Assembly (NCBI GenBank): GCA_027475525.1
Contig: JAMWFC010000073.1
Location: 707,791 to 771,790, forward strand
DNA from: Macrolepiota albuminosa
Taxonomy: Eukaryota > Basidiomycota > Agaricomycetes > Agaricales > Agaricaceae
Direction of reading: 5' to 3'
DNA: 64,000 bases
The notes beneath the pieces were generated by a model, which searched no databases, was not told where the DNA came from, and worked only from the letters and a program-made list of their open reading frames with translations. Positions 1-10,249 of this stretch are shown one piece after another (position 1 is the stretch's first letter; the number at the start of each line of letters is the position of its first letter). The translations under genes and the position numbers were made by a program.

Positions 1-2560
1 TCGGGACTTCGATCCAGGGTCGTCCCTTCTTCTGAAGCCGGTTGGCCCGGAGGGCCTCCTCGTCCCACTCGTCGTCGAAGTCGAAATCTTCGGGGTCTTC
101 CGGGGGCTCCTCGGGGTTTGGCACGTCGCCCGGGTCGTGGGCGGCCACGGCGGCGTTGAGTTGGGCCTGGGGGTGGGCGCCGCTGCCGGGGTTAGCATTG
201 GGCGGGCTGCGACTCACCGGGGGTCGGCCACCAGGGAACGTGGGAGGACCGGGGTTTCGACCTTGGGGGTTGGGGGCTTTGCCGGAGGGCCAAGGGGGTC
301 CTCCCCTAGGGTTCCAGGGGGGTCGGGAGTTCGAGTACTCGCTGCGGTCTTCCCAGTAACGTTGGTCGATCTGCATGACGAGGGCCTTGTATCCGTCGTA
401 GGAAGGTTGTTTCGGGGCGAGTTGGAGGACGTCCTTGATGCGTTGAGGCAGGGCGCGGCGGAGGGCGTACCAGAGGGCGCTGTAGTTCCAGCCTGTCTCG
501 TAAGCTTCCTTCTCAAAACGTACGATAAAGGTGGTAAAGCGTTCCTCTGAGCGCATCCGGAGGTTGAAGAGGTTGTCCTCGGCCTCGGCCACGGTGTCAT
601 AGATCCTGAATTTCCCAGAGAACTCGTCGACGAAGGCTTGCCAGCGGGCGAGTGCCGGGTTGTTGGGGTCGAACTGGATGAGGGCCGTGTAGTGATCGAA
701 GGCGATCCCTTGGAGGTATGAGGCGGCAAAGGCCACCCGGAAGCTGTCAACCTGAAACGTGAGCGGCTTTGCCTGAAACGTGTTAAGACACTGGGTGAGG
801 AAGGTACGCCATTTCTGGGGATCCCGGCCTGTGAACGCATCAGGTTTCTGAATGTCTAGACGTCCTTCGCAGGCGAGGGCGTTGCAAGCGTCGTCCGATC
901 CGGCAGTGTTGCGGGGAGGGGGGCCAGCATTGTAATAGTAGTAATAGTGATTACCCCCCCCTCCTTGAGGAGGAAAAGCACCAAGGGCGGGGCCCCACCC
1001 GCCGGGAGGTCCTCCTCCGGGTGGCTCACCTGGGGGTCCACGCCCGGGAGGTCCGTTGTCCCAAGGGGGTTCGTTCCTGCCAGGAGGGGGCCTGGGTCTC
1101 CACGCAGGGAGTGGCGGAGGTGGAGGGCCTGGGGGTCGTCCTCGAGGTTCGGCTGGAGGTGGCGGAGGCGGTCGGGGAGGGTTCGGTGGGGTTGGGTCGA
1201 TCGGAGGGGGGCCTGGTGCTGGGTCGGGTGCCGGGTTGCGCGGGGGTCGTTCAGCCCGGGAGGGTCGTGCTTGCATCGGGGGTCGCAGGGGGTTCCGTAG
1301 GTCGAAGTGGGGTGGCGGATCGCGGCGGAAGTTGCGTTCCAGAGGGGCCGGGGCGGACGTGGCGGGCGGTGCTGGTGCCGGGGCGGGCGTGGGCACGGGA
1401 CGTTGTTCGTTGTTGTCGCGCGTGAGCTTGTCAATGTAGCATAGCGTGTCGTCCGTACTAGGGGTGTCCACCCGGGCTGTACCGGGGTTCGTCGGGGCCG
1501 GGGGTCGGGCGTTGTCTGTTCGCGGGAGGGGTTCCAGGGGTCTTTGAGGCTGTCCCCAGGTTTCGAAAGTACTAGGAACGGAGTTAGCCCTGCGGCGAGT
1601 TGACAAGCCTACCGTGCGAGCAGCGGGTTGATCGAAGAGGCCTCCCATCGGGTTGAGGGACCGTAGTATGGCTGAGGCATTCTGCCGTTCTTCCCGTTGC
1701 CATTGCTCCGGAGTGGGGACCGTGGGATTTGCCGGGACTGCTGGGGCTGGTTCCGGGGGTTCCCGTCGAATGTGAATCGAGCGACCTGGGTCCGCGGGGT
1801 CGTTGAGGGGCTGAGGGGAGGGGGACGCGTGGACTTCGTCGAGCAGTTGCTGTAATTCTTCCCGGAGGATCGTATTGCGCCTATACTTTACCATGGTTTG
1901 CTCCGGGAGTTCTCCTCGCGTGAGGCGATCCCCGAATTTGACCAGGCAGTGAGCCCATTCCTCCGGAGTGCCTTCAAAGTCGTCGTGCCCGAATTCCACG
2001 AGCAGCGTCCTCGTCCATTGCGCGAAGTCCTCCGGTGAGATCCTGAGGGAGCGGAGTATCTCGTCCCGTTGCCGTTCATACTCCTCGAGGCGTCGTCGTC
2101 CCATTGGCGAGGGAGGGGTTCGAGCGGGTGGAGCGGCGGCCGGGTAATGACGAGGGGGGTAGTCGGGGTAGGGGGGTCCTCGGGGTTCTCGGGGTTGGGG
2201 GACGGGGCGCTGGTAACCGTAGTAGGGGGTGGGTGCAAAGGGGCCCTCGCTGGGGGGAATCGGGCGAGGCCCACTGGGTACAGGAGGGGTCTCCGGCAGG
2301 CCCCCGGGAATGCTCCGGTACGAGGGGACCTCCACGGGTCGTGCCATGGCTAGGTTGGGCGGAGGGGCCCAACTGGCTGAGGGCCCCAGATCATAGAGGG
2401 ATGGGTCGGGGGCCCAGTGGCGGTGGAGGTACTGAGGTTCGTATGGGAGGGGTGGGTAGACAGGGCGGGGGGTCTGCGCGGAGTAGTGGTTGGGTACCGG
2501 GCGTCCGTAAGGGTCGGTCTGGTACCCCGTGGGGTAGTAGGTGTGAGTATACGTAGCCAT
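1..2560 (-). CDS. gag: Ty3/gypsy element B: Gag polyprotein, 5' part (runs off the left edge)
   Basis: The minus-strand frame starting at ATG 2560-2558 is open to the window edge, about 853 codons. The first ~550 residues are rich in Pro, Arg, Gly and Tyr. The later part reads as a retrotransposon Gag capsid region, with segments such as RDPQKWRTFLTQCL and a conserved F-x-F-VDEF-x-KF block, followed by an acidic stretch (PEDPEDFDFDDEWDEEALRA) and an IEVP motif near the edge. The same C-terminal region occurs in relic B3 (21376-22245), where a zinc knuckle and protease follow. The role is capsid assembly and RNA packaging. The ~500-residue proline-rich leader is unusually long for a fungal Gag; relic B2 (28240-29634) has the same leader, so it belongs to the family. 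The frame shows no stop in the parts I checked codon by codon. Protease and pol lie outside the window. Confidence 0.8.
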   Translation of the reverse strand, partial: MATYTHTYYPTGYQTDPYGRPVPNHYSAQTPRPVYPPLPYEPQYLHRHWAPDPSLYDLGPSASWAPPPNLAMARPVEVPSYRSIPGGLPETPPVPSGPRPIPPSEGPFAPTPYYGYQRPVPQPREPRGPPYPDYPPRHYPAAAPPARTPPSPMGRRRLEEYERQRDEILRSLRISPEDFAQWTRTLLVEFGHDDFEGTPEEWAHCLVKFGDRLTRGELPEQTMVKYRRNTILREELQQLLDEVHASPSPQPLNDPADPGRSIHIRREPPEPAPAVPANPTVPTPEQWQREERQNASAILRSLNPMGGLFDQPAARTVGLSTRRRANSVPSTFETWGQPQRPLEPLPRTDNARPPAPTNPGTARVDTPSTDDTLCYIDKLTRDNNEQRPVPTPAPAPAPPATSAPAPLERNFRRDPPPHFDLRNPLRPPMQARPSRAERPPRNPAPDPAPGPPPIDPTPPNPPRPPPPPPAEPRGRPPGPPPPPLPAWRPRPPPGRNEPPWDNGPPGRGPPGEPPGGGPPGGWGPALGAFPPQGGGGNHYYYYYNAGPPPRNTAGSDDACNALACEGRLDIQKPDAFTGRDPQKWRTFLTQCLNTFQAKPLTFQVDSFRVAFAASYLQGIAFDHYTALIQFDPNNPALARWQAFVDEFSGKFRIYDTVAEAEDNLFNLRMRSEERFTTFIVRFEKEAYETGWNYSALWYALRRALPQRIKDVLQLAPKQPSYDGYKALVMQIDQRYWEDRSEYSNSRPPWNPRGGPPWPSGKAPNPQGRNPGPPTFPGGRPPVSRSPPNANPGSGAHPQAQLNAAVAAHDPGDVPNPEEPPEDPEDFDFDDEWDEEALRANRLQKKGRPWIEVP

Positions 2561-3342
2561 CAAGAACGGTGTAAGGAAGGAGTCTTGATATTATGTCAGG
2601 TTCCGCTGAGTTGGGGGCTTTCCGGGAAAGCGATGCCCTTACGATGCGGACTTGATCTACGGATACTCGGGTGTCTGGAACTCCGGGGCTAGGACTCCGG
2701 GGCTAGGACTCCGGGGTTCAAGACGAGGACAGGGGTAATCCCGGGAGAGGGGACTAGAGTCCGGGGGTTTTGGATGAGAGTGGCTGGGAGTTAGAAGGGG
2801 TCGAGTCGTGAACCGGAGGTTCTAAGACGAGACCAAGTTAGTAACTTAAGAGTCGCGAAGTGCGTACCAAACTTATAGCACGCGAATACCAAGGCGTGCC
2901 AGTCGAAGCGTACCAAACGAGGCGTACCAGTCAAACAAGGGGCACGCAATATCCAAAGTAACAGTTATGCAATATCAAGACTACCGAATACAACAGGGAG
3001 CTACACTATAAGTACTACAGGGCCGGGTCTCAGGGGTTCCAGGATGTCTGGGATGGGTTCCGGGGGTCATTGAGTAGCGGCAGGGACTGTATACCGGGAT
3101 CGCGCGTGTGGGGCGCGCGATCAATTGGCGTGGATGGAGCCGTGATGCGTGATGGCCAGCACGAGTCGCGTGATCTGATCGTTGATTGGGGCTGGTGACG
3201 GCTGATGGCGGTCCTTGATGCGTGTGATGGCGGTGTCGGCGGTCGTGATGGCGGGGCGTGTCCTGCGGGGTCAGAGGGAGGGTCCCAGAGGGTGTTCCGG
3301 GGGTGTCCCAGGGTGGGCCCGGAGGGGAGGGGTCGTGACACT
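2561..3342 (-). repeat. 5' LTR plus leader of gypsy element B
   Basis: Read on the minus strand this begins TGTCACGACCCC, a typical LTR start, directly after the point where the A' gag homology stops (3343). It runs to the B gag start at 2560. The same block precedes relic B2 at 29635-30412, ending at the same TGTCACGACC boundary, which fixes the outer end of the LTR. The inner LTR end and primer binding site cannot be placed because the 3' LTR is outside the window. Short repeats of a GCGTACCA-like motif occur at about 2865-2950. Confidence 0.7.
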
Positions 3343-4462
3343 GATAAGCTACTCTCTCCGCAAACTTATCAGCCAACGGCACTTGATTTGTCAGTGGAAC
3401 ATTCTCCACTGATTCCTGTTTTGTGTGAGGGTGCCTTGGCTCCCCCGCTTCGTGTAGGTTGCTATCTACCACAGGTATGGTAGACACCGATTCAGTTGTC
3501 GACAGAGGTCTCCTTCGCTGACCTCTGAATACATTCTGTCTTTGTGCTGCAGCGAACCTGGCAGCAAACTGCTCGTCAGACTCTCCTGCTTGCTGGGGAG
3601 CATATATATTGCTCATTGCCTCTTCCAGATGGGGAGACAACTCTGGCTTTGCCACCGGGGGTATATTCGGGATCAAGTTTGCCCCCTCTGGAGTCGAGGC
3701 AGCTGATCCTCGATTAGCCTTGCGATACATATATGCTTGGGCTTCCAGCTCAAGAATCTGAACGTACAATGTAATGTATTCAACAGTATTCAACTGAGGT
3801 ACATTTTCACCTCTAGCCTGTATCAACCGTATGTGCTTCAGTACATACAGTCCTAGTCGAGCACGTGTGGTATCCTTTGTAATGCTAGGGTATCTCTTCC
3901 ATAGCATAGCACACTGAACCTGAAGGGTGGACTCACTCCGTCCACTCTCTTCGTCGTCAGACGTTTCATCTTCCCAATGTACTGCCGGCGTTCTTTGCTC
4001 AGGAATTGTCGTTTCCTGCGGCACTCCGGCTCCCTGCTGACGTTGCGTCATGGGAGTGGATTCAGTTGGAACTCTCCAACTGCCCGCCTCTTGCCTCGGC
4101 ATCTTCCCCAGAAAGTACGACGAAGGTCTGCGACCTTCGATAGGTCCCTGAGCACTACTCCTGCTCTGGGATTGCCGCCCTGACCTCCCAGTCTGCATGG
4201 AAGATTCATGATCCCTGCCGAACTGCTGTTCCAGATCTTCCACACTTGCCCCTGGTCTCGCTGCACCGCTTGGCGCAGCTGTCAGCCGCACTTCACTCCA
4301 TTGCGTCCCTCCTGGCATTCCCTGAGGCTGCCGGGAAGGCTCGGCCTCTGTATATTCTGACCCGGGACGACCCGGGTCAGTCACCGCAGATTGAGGATAT
4401 GCCAACGACTGGTCGATGGTCTCACCATCGCGTGTCGGTTCAGTAGATTGATTGGTCTCCAT
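3343..4462 (-). pseudogene. gag: Truncated gag of gypsy element A' (N-terminal 373 codons), interrupted by element B
   Basis: From ATG 4462 this copy matches the first ~373 residues of the intact element A Gag (41935 onward) with only scattered substitutions. Homology stops at residues AERVAYQ, exactly where the B LTR begins at 3342. The frame then runs about 120 codons into the B LTR, a chimeric tail with no coding meaning. The N-terminal part of this Gag has no domain I recognise; it is hydrophilic, with Ser/Arg/Gln-rich stretches and the acidic patch WEDETSDDEESGRSE. The capsid domain, zinc knuckle and protease are missing. Being much closer to A than C is, A' is probably a fairly recent insertion. 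Confidence 0.85.
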
Positions 4463-4611
4463 CCAATCAAGTGTTGCTACGTCTCGTTTTACCCGGAAGC
4501 GTGCGTCAAAGAAGTTGATACACTGTTCGATGCAATCACAGTCTAGGCTATCAGTCTAGACCCGTAGTCTTGTCCGTAGTATCAGAATTGAACCCGAAAG
4601 GTTCAAAAAAG
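4463..4611 (-). other. Untranslated leader of element A'
   Basis: This is the sequence between the A' LTR and its gag ATG, matching 41785-41934 of intact element A. It keeps the small hairpin (TGAACC/GGTTCA arms, 4590-4606) directly inside the LTR, at the place expected for primer binding. Confidence 0.75.
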
Positions 4612-4803
4612 TGAAACGATGTCAAGTATAAGATTTAGCCTTACGGTCACACCAACAGAACCAGATTGATATTTGATTCTAGTACTACGAGTATGACAGT
4701 AAAATTGGCTGCCTTATGTAAGGCAGCCAGCATGTATGTAGAGTAATAATAATTAATTAATATAAGTGTATATTAATTAACTAACTAAGTATTATCTGTT
4801 ACA
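4612..4803 (-). repeat. 5' LTR of element A' (~192 bp)
   Basis: On the minus strand it begins TGTAACA and ends TTTCA, like the two 191-bp LTRs of element A (41594-41784 and 52421-52611), but with several substitutions. It abuts coding sequence of element C at 4804, showing that A' inserted into C's integrase gene. Confidence 0.85.
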
Positions 4804-5385
4804 GCCAGGCAGGCCCTGGAGAACATCGCGGCGGCGCATGACGCCATCATAGAGGCACAAGTCTTCCAGGCGAAAAATGCCAATCACCGTAGGCAAAAAG
4901 ACCCGCCAATAGCTGTAGGAGCATTGGTATACCTATCAACGCATAATCTGAGGCTCCCAAAGGGACGAGCAAGTAAACTCTGCCCGAAATGGGTAGGCCC
5001 ATACCGCGTTCTAGACGCAGAGCCAAGTACCTCCAACTACGTGTTGGAGCTGCCTCTGGCATTACAGGAACGACACATCATTCCTAAGTTTCATGTGTCG
5101 CTGTTGCGACCTTACAGCGCATCTGACGATGCGCTGTTCCCTAACAGGGCAACCCCGGGCCCCTATGATTTTGGGGCTCGAGACGATGACGAATGGTTCG
5201 TCGAGTGCATAATTGGGCACCGGTGGACTGAGCGTAACACGCTCGAGTTTGAAGTACGTTGGTCCCTGGGGGACACAACATGGGAGCCGCACTCCCATTG
5301 CTCCAAGTTGGCGGCACTTGACCGTTATTTGGAGTTAAAGGGCGTTAAGCACCCACATCAATTGAGTAAGCATGCCAGCGCTTAA
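4804..5385 (+). pseudogene. pol: Gypsy element C: 3' end of pol (integrase C-terminus and chromodomain)
   Basis: The frame is open from 4804 to the stop at 5383-5385 (193 codons) and aligns without gaps to the last part of element A pol. It covers the linker after the integrase core, the GPYRV segment, the PKFHVSLLRPY segment and a chromodomain-like end (EWFVECIIGHRW, then FEVRWSLGDTTWEPHS and a C-terminal LAALDRYLEL helix). Everything upstream was separated by the A' insertion and lies outside the window. Chromodomains of this class guide integration to heterochromatin carrying methylated histone H3. The fragment itself is undamaged. Confidence 0.85.
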
Positions 5386-5465
5386 TTTGATCGGCAGTGC
5401 CGATTGCGGCACATCAATTGAGTAAGCATGCTGGCGCTTAATTTGATCAGCAGTGCCAATCACGG
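5354..5465 (+). repeat. Imperfect tandem duplication, period 56 bp
   Basis: Two copies (5354-5409 and 5410-5465) span the C pol stop codon and the following spacer. They differ at several positions, so this is a real old duplication, unlike the 77-bp duplications elsewhere in the window. Confidence 0.7.
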
Positions 5466-5544
5466 CTTGGCTGAGTTGGTCAGCAGCTGTGGCTGAAACA
5501 CGCCTTAAAAAGCGAAATTTCTTTTTCGCTTTCTTTCCCCAACC

Positions 5545-8500
5545 ATGGACAAGATGCCCGTGGACCCCGTTGAACAGCAGCAGCGATTTGAGTTTGTGCC
5601 GTCGGTCTTACCGTCGGCTGAAGGGGGGGGGCAGATGGCTCCCCCAGTGGGGACAATCGCAACAGCCTGTGGGCTTCCCACAGCAGCAGCAACAACCAGC
5701 GGCGTACTCGCCGCAGCAGCCGGTGATCAGTGGCTATCCGCCACACCAACCCATGCAGGGCAACTTCATGCCCCAGAACGTACCTGTGGGCGGCTATCAG
5801 CCCCAACAACCAGTAGCGGGCGCTTATGCGCCACATCACGCAGAGGGCCAGTCTCAGCAACAGGCCTACGGGGGGCTAGTCAGCCCCCAAGCAGCGCCAG
5901 GATGGGGGCAGTTTGCCCCCGCTATGGTGAGAGGGGCTATGGGCGCACACCATTTGCCCCAGTTTACCGCCCTGGTGCACTACCCTGGCATGGGTGGTGT
6001 GCCCGTAATGATGCCGTACCCCCCGGCTTAGATGGGGGCGTGGGGCGCAATGCCCCAGTACGATGCCTCGTATGAGGCAGGGCTATTTCCCTGTCGACCA
6101 CAGTACAAGGCGACAATCTAGAGGGACGCCAAGCATCCCTCATGCAGTCCTCCACGGCCATTGGGAGTACAGAAACTCTCAATACAGAACCAAGCATCAG
6201 TTCATCGGCTGATGCGCCGACAGAGAGCCTGGCCAAGCTCTCCTTGCTACAGCGGCTCAAGATGCCGCACCAATCCGAGCCCAGCTCAGAAGAAGAGTCG
6301 CGTCCTCGATGCGACAAAGGAAAAGCACGGGCTGTCGAGCCCAGTCTCAACCAGGACTTAGTCCTGGCTACCCTTCTTCAACGCCTGAGAGACAACGGGT
6401 ACAATGTACCCGCAGACTCATCATACCTCTGCGACGCAGAGGCAGTCATCCTCATCAGCTGGATGATGGACGACATGGATCATATGCACGCCCAGCGCAA
6501 AACTGATTTTCTTGCCCTATCGGCCACTCATAAGCGGCAGACTACACCCCCGAGTCGGGACACCAACTCCAGCGAAAGGGCGCGTCGGCAAGGAGTGGAG
6601 GACGCGCCCTCCCGCTCAATTCAGTTGAGCGTTGTTGCTTCCGGCCAGGAGGCCGGACTAGGATGTGACATCCTTCCCTATGAGGATGTCCCTGCTCCAG
6701 CCGCCCCCCGGCTCATCCAGCGCCTTGCCAGCGGCGCATCTGAGGTCGCATCTTCGCGACCATTATCCGTGGTATCCACCACACACTCTGGGGAGCAGAG
6801 TTCCAGGGGCGTGAGTACACGCCCCACTGAGGCTAAGGCCTCATAACCCCAAAAAGATCATCGGGGTAAGAACCTGGAAGGGCATGCATATGTCAACGTG
6901 CACTTCCCTGAGGATGCCCTGAAAGGGGCCCCCGGGGCTAACATCCCCTTCTTACCCGCAATACTGGTAGAGGGCCTGCCAGCCCAATTCCCGCGGTGTG
7001 TGTGGGCAATGGACCCATGTTCTGACAAGTCTGTCCCGGAGAGGCTGCCATCCCCGCCCTCCAATGACGATTGGTATGAGGAGCCTGAAGAGGCTCGCAT
7101 GGAATCCCCTGTGCTGCACAAGACGGCGGCACAACGTATGGCATGCGAACGGCGCAACAGCAATCGACGGGCCAAGATGGACCGCCGGGCGCAGGATAGC
7201 GCCAAACGAGGAGCTGCCCTCCTCGAGGATGAAACTGGGCACATCCCTGATGCGCTTGGTGTTGTGATCTACCGTGATCACACTGTTGAGCGCCAAAACT
7301 CATTCTTTGGTGCGGGGTTAGCTCCTCAGTTCTATTGGTCGCCAGTGACCAACACTATCTTCGTCGGGCAAGAAGCCCACGCAGCCAGGTCCTTCGAGGC
7401 TGATAAAGAGGGCAACGCCGTGTCAACGCCCCACAACAGTAAGGTGTACCAAGTGTCACCTCATGGGTTTCCCCGCAGTCCTCAAGAAGTCCGCAGACTT
7501 CATGCACTAGTGAACAACCAGTTTATGCCAATTTGTCAGCGTCAGTTGGGCTATCTTTTGCTCAACAAATTCAAACAGGTGGTGCTAAACTGCCACCCTA
7601 CTGCCCAAGACAGAGCCATGTCTCACTTACTTGAGGAGGTCCCCTATAGGACCATCTCGGTACCCTTTGTGAGTCCAGAGGAGCGGGAGAATATCCCGCA
7701 AATGATTGTGCCATCACAGATCTATCGCCGCAAAGAAGGAGGGAGAATTGCCTTCATTGGCCTCACTCCCCCTGATCCAAAGCAACCGTTTGCTTTTGGA
7801 CTACCTGGGCTTGTATGCCCTTCTCTATGGACGTCCTGGGACGTCCAACATATGGACCGGTCTGGCCATGGACCGTGCCATGCGCATTCATTGGCGCAGC
7901 CTGTTCGGGTTTGCACTTGTACGTGCTCTCAGCGCCAGCCGCCCCTCCAAGACCACAGTACACAAGTACCTGGCCTATGTTTTTGCGAGGCCAGGTCTCT
8001 ACAAGGAGGCCATGGCCGAGTACAAGGCGGCTACGGGGCAAGTGTTTGTGCCCCTCCACGCCGACGACTCTAACTTCAAGGCTCAGGCTGTGGACATCCC
8101 AGAAGCATCAGCTTCCGTATTCACCACCTCGGACGTGTTACGTGTCCTTCTTCATAACCAAATTCTGGTCAGCTGGGCTGACCATGCGTACACCTATGGG
8201 GTCACCTACCTGGCCCACCTCTTCTTCAGCGACAGCCAGCTCTACAACGAGGCGGCCGCTATTGACGACGAGAGGCTGCAACACCTCGACCATTACGGGA
8301 CTCCCCAGTCCATTGCTCAGTGGGATGGGTGGCGTGAGGCCACCATTGACGATCGCCAACGCCTGATGCTCCAGCAGCAGGACAGTCGTCATGCTTACGA
8401 CAACGCACTCACCAAGGGGATGTACCTCCTAATCGGGCAAGACATTCATGCCTGTGAGATCTGGACGTGCCAGTACCTGTCCGACACTGGGGATCTTCCA

Positions 8501-8728
8501 GAACCCCACCCACCTGTTCCGGGGTCGAGTATTGACCCCACTCTCACATTGTCCCCCCTCCGGGACTATGATGACTCCCTGCCCGTAGCAGGGCCATCAG
8601 GCACGTCTTATGAGCCCGCACCCGAGGATGAACTCCTCGACTATGACATGGACGACGCAACCGCCGACCCATTCTGGGAGCCTGGGGACTCTCCCATTGC
8701 CCCCGTTCCTGACTTACCGACGGCCTGA
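5545..8728 (+). pseudogene. Element C: third ORF (ORF3) after pol, frameshifted
   Basis: This is the counterpart of intact ORF3 in element A (49373-52066). It starts with ATG 5545 and loses frame at a run of nine G (5623-5631). It continues as a Gln/Pro/Gly-rich stretch to 6031, then a segment at 6142-6846 matching the middle of A ORF3 (DNGYNVPADSSYL against SAGQRVPPESAFL). The conserved C-terminal domain is split between two frames with the shift near 7797: IPDALGV, HTVERQN, TNTIFV and GFPRSPQEVRRL in one, then MDRAMRIHWRSLFG, FARPGLYKEA and WADHAYTYGVTYL in the other. The end is acidic, stopping at 8728. No signal peptide, membrane segment or known enzyme motif is visible, and the function is unknown. 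At least two frameshifts and two stops make it a pseudogene, yet the C-terminal motifs remain clear. Confidence 0.75.
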
Positions 8729-8763
8729 CCGTCGTCTTATCTTGAGACCGTAGCTCGGTCTGA

Positions 8764-8771
8764 TTGGGGGG
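8764..8771 (+). promoter_or_regulatory. Polypurine tract of element C
   Basis: A TTGGGGGG run lies immediately upstream of the 3' LTR, where plus-strand DNA synthesis would be primed. The related copy C2 has the same tract before its LTR (31285-31292). Confidence 0.65.
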
Positions 8772-9026
8772 TGTGTAGCGTAGTCCGCTATGTGGCGTTG
8801 GCCACATAGCTTTTACTTACTTTAGTAGTCCATAATATATTATATTATTATAATATATTATTATTATTATAATATATTATTATTATTTACATTAGTATAA
8901 ATAGTTTTCACTTGCTGCTTACTAAGCAGCTTATATTCTTGTATTACACTACAGTGACAATAGACCAGACTGGTCTGATTCTGTGCAGTGTGATCTTAAG
9001 CTCACAAACACCGTAACTTCGTTACA
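8772..9026 (+). repeat. 3' LTR of element C (~255 bp)
   Basis: It begins TGTGTAGCG after the polypurine tract and ends GTTACA. It carries an AT-rich tandem array (TAATATATTA units, about 8830-8885) and the palindromic CTGCTTA/TAAGCAG motif. A shorter relative is at 31293-31512. It is unrelated to the element A LTR even though the two elements share pol and ORF3 ancestry. No target duplication can be checked because the 5' end is outside the window. Confidence 0.75.
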
Positions 9027-9126
9027 CAGTGACGCTGCAGGCACTTCATCAGGTGGGAGTGTTGAACGCCTACCGGTATAATGAGAAGCGCCCTTGCGCA
9101 CGTGACCATAGTATTATTTTCTTCCC

Positions 9127-9165
9127 AGTGTCGTTGTACACTTCATTCTGAAGTACAACGACACT
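9127..9165. other. Strong inverted repeat (hairpin) followed by CTAG
   Basis: Arms AGTGTCGTTGTAC and GTACAACGACACT flank a short loop. The right arm is repeated nearly unchanged about 56 bp downstream (9200-9222). The hairpin is followed by CTAGG, which fits the CTRR end of a Helitron, but no matching 5' TC end was found, so that reading is only a guess. Confidence 0.5.
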
Positions 9166-10091
9166 AGGTATGTGTTAACTATGCAGTCAAATATATATTC
9201 ATTCTGAAGTACAATGACACTAGCTGTCACACTACTCATTTAGTGTCTGTCTGTAACCGCTGCGTGTAACTTGCTTTAACAAATACGTCACTTGATGCGC
9301 ACTTCCCTATCATCAAAGCTCAATTCGGGCTCAATTCTCTACCTGAGTCCATGGTCCATTGGGCATTATGCAGGTAGGAGTCCAGGACATTAAGCTCCAT
9401 GGTGAACTCGGTCCGATCAATGTAGATCAAATGTTGCATTGTATTTAGTATCTACAACTTCTCTTTGCGAGATGCACACAGGATTTCTTCGACACGAAGA
9501 ATCGCGGATCCGGATGTCCAACCAGCATTAATCATCTTCACATATATCTATGAGAGTATAAGTTTCTAGAAATAGACATTCGAATTAGACGAAGGATAGA
9601 TAAAAAGGGACATCTTTGAAGAGGCCTGATGAAGAATAAAATACAGCAAATTAAAGAGAGATAAGTTACAGTCTAAATTTTCCTGTTTACTTCGCTTGAA
9701 GGCGTTGATGCTAGAACTAAATTACATATTGGCAGCGTCATATATCAGGCCAGTGTGGTTCTGCCTGCCCTCTATGTGTTTGGAGGAATGCCGTCAGACT
9801 TCCGAGCCAGAAAAGTGCGCATTGATCGATTCAGTCGCAGTGGTGACCTCGACGTATTCGATACTCGTTTCTTACTTTGCTCCATCGAGACAGACCTTCC
9901 TCAAATATGACTTCCTGCTGCCGAAGAATGAGCGCTACCATACGCTCCAATCGGTTACACAAACTAGATCCACTCTTCGTACTAAGTCCTCAAACTGCTT
10001 TCTGACTAGGACTGAAGCTTTGGATATAGTCTCCACAGTTACAAGATTAGCGTGGACTCACAGAAAAAGACCCTGTGAACGATCAAACAAA
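9166..10091. other. Unassigned host-like debris (gene fragments with no identification)
   Basis: CpG content and codon-like composition suggest old coding sequence. On the minus strand, 9540-9300 gives two short open pieces (one with TSGSAILRVEEILCA, one with TMELNVLDSYLHNAQWTMDSG) separated by what may be an intron. On the plus strand, about 9699-9900 gives a piece with ALYVFGGMPSDFRARK, weakly reminiscent of a kelch blade. None is long enough to name. No intact gene is present. Confidence 0.3.
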
Positions 10092-10245
10092 GGTCTCCAG
10101 GGCAGTCAAATTTGTTTGTGGGGTCTGCCCTTTGGTTTAGGTAGAATTGTAAGACCAGGTAATCCAGGGGTCTCCAGGGCAGTCAAATTTGTTTGTGGGG
10201 TCTGCCCTTTGGTTTAGGTAGAATTGTAAGACCAGGTAATCCAGG
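10092..10245. repeat. Exact tandem duplication, unit 77 bp
   Basis: 10092-10168 and 10169-10245 are identical over all 77 bases. The period equals that of three other tandem duplications in this window in unrelated sequence, so this is probably an assembly artefact. Confidence 0.85.
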
Positions 10246-10249
10246 AGAA

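Noticed and set aside
137..1439. Several long open frames on the plus strand of 42-2700
   Set aside because: They are antisense shadows of the GC-rich gag of element B; only the minus-strand frame matches Gag in other copies.
2981..3342. C-terminal 120 codons of the frame 2981-4462 as part of a real protein
   Set aside because: These codons read through the LTR of inserted element B; the homology to Gag stops exactly at the LTR start.
9699..10217. Plus-strand 173-codon frame as a gene
   Set aside because: It spans the 77-bp duplication and its sequence has no family resemblance; a different frame over 9699-9900 looks more protein-like.
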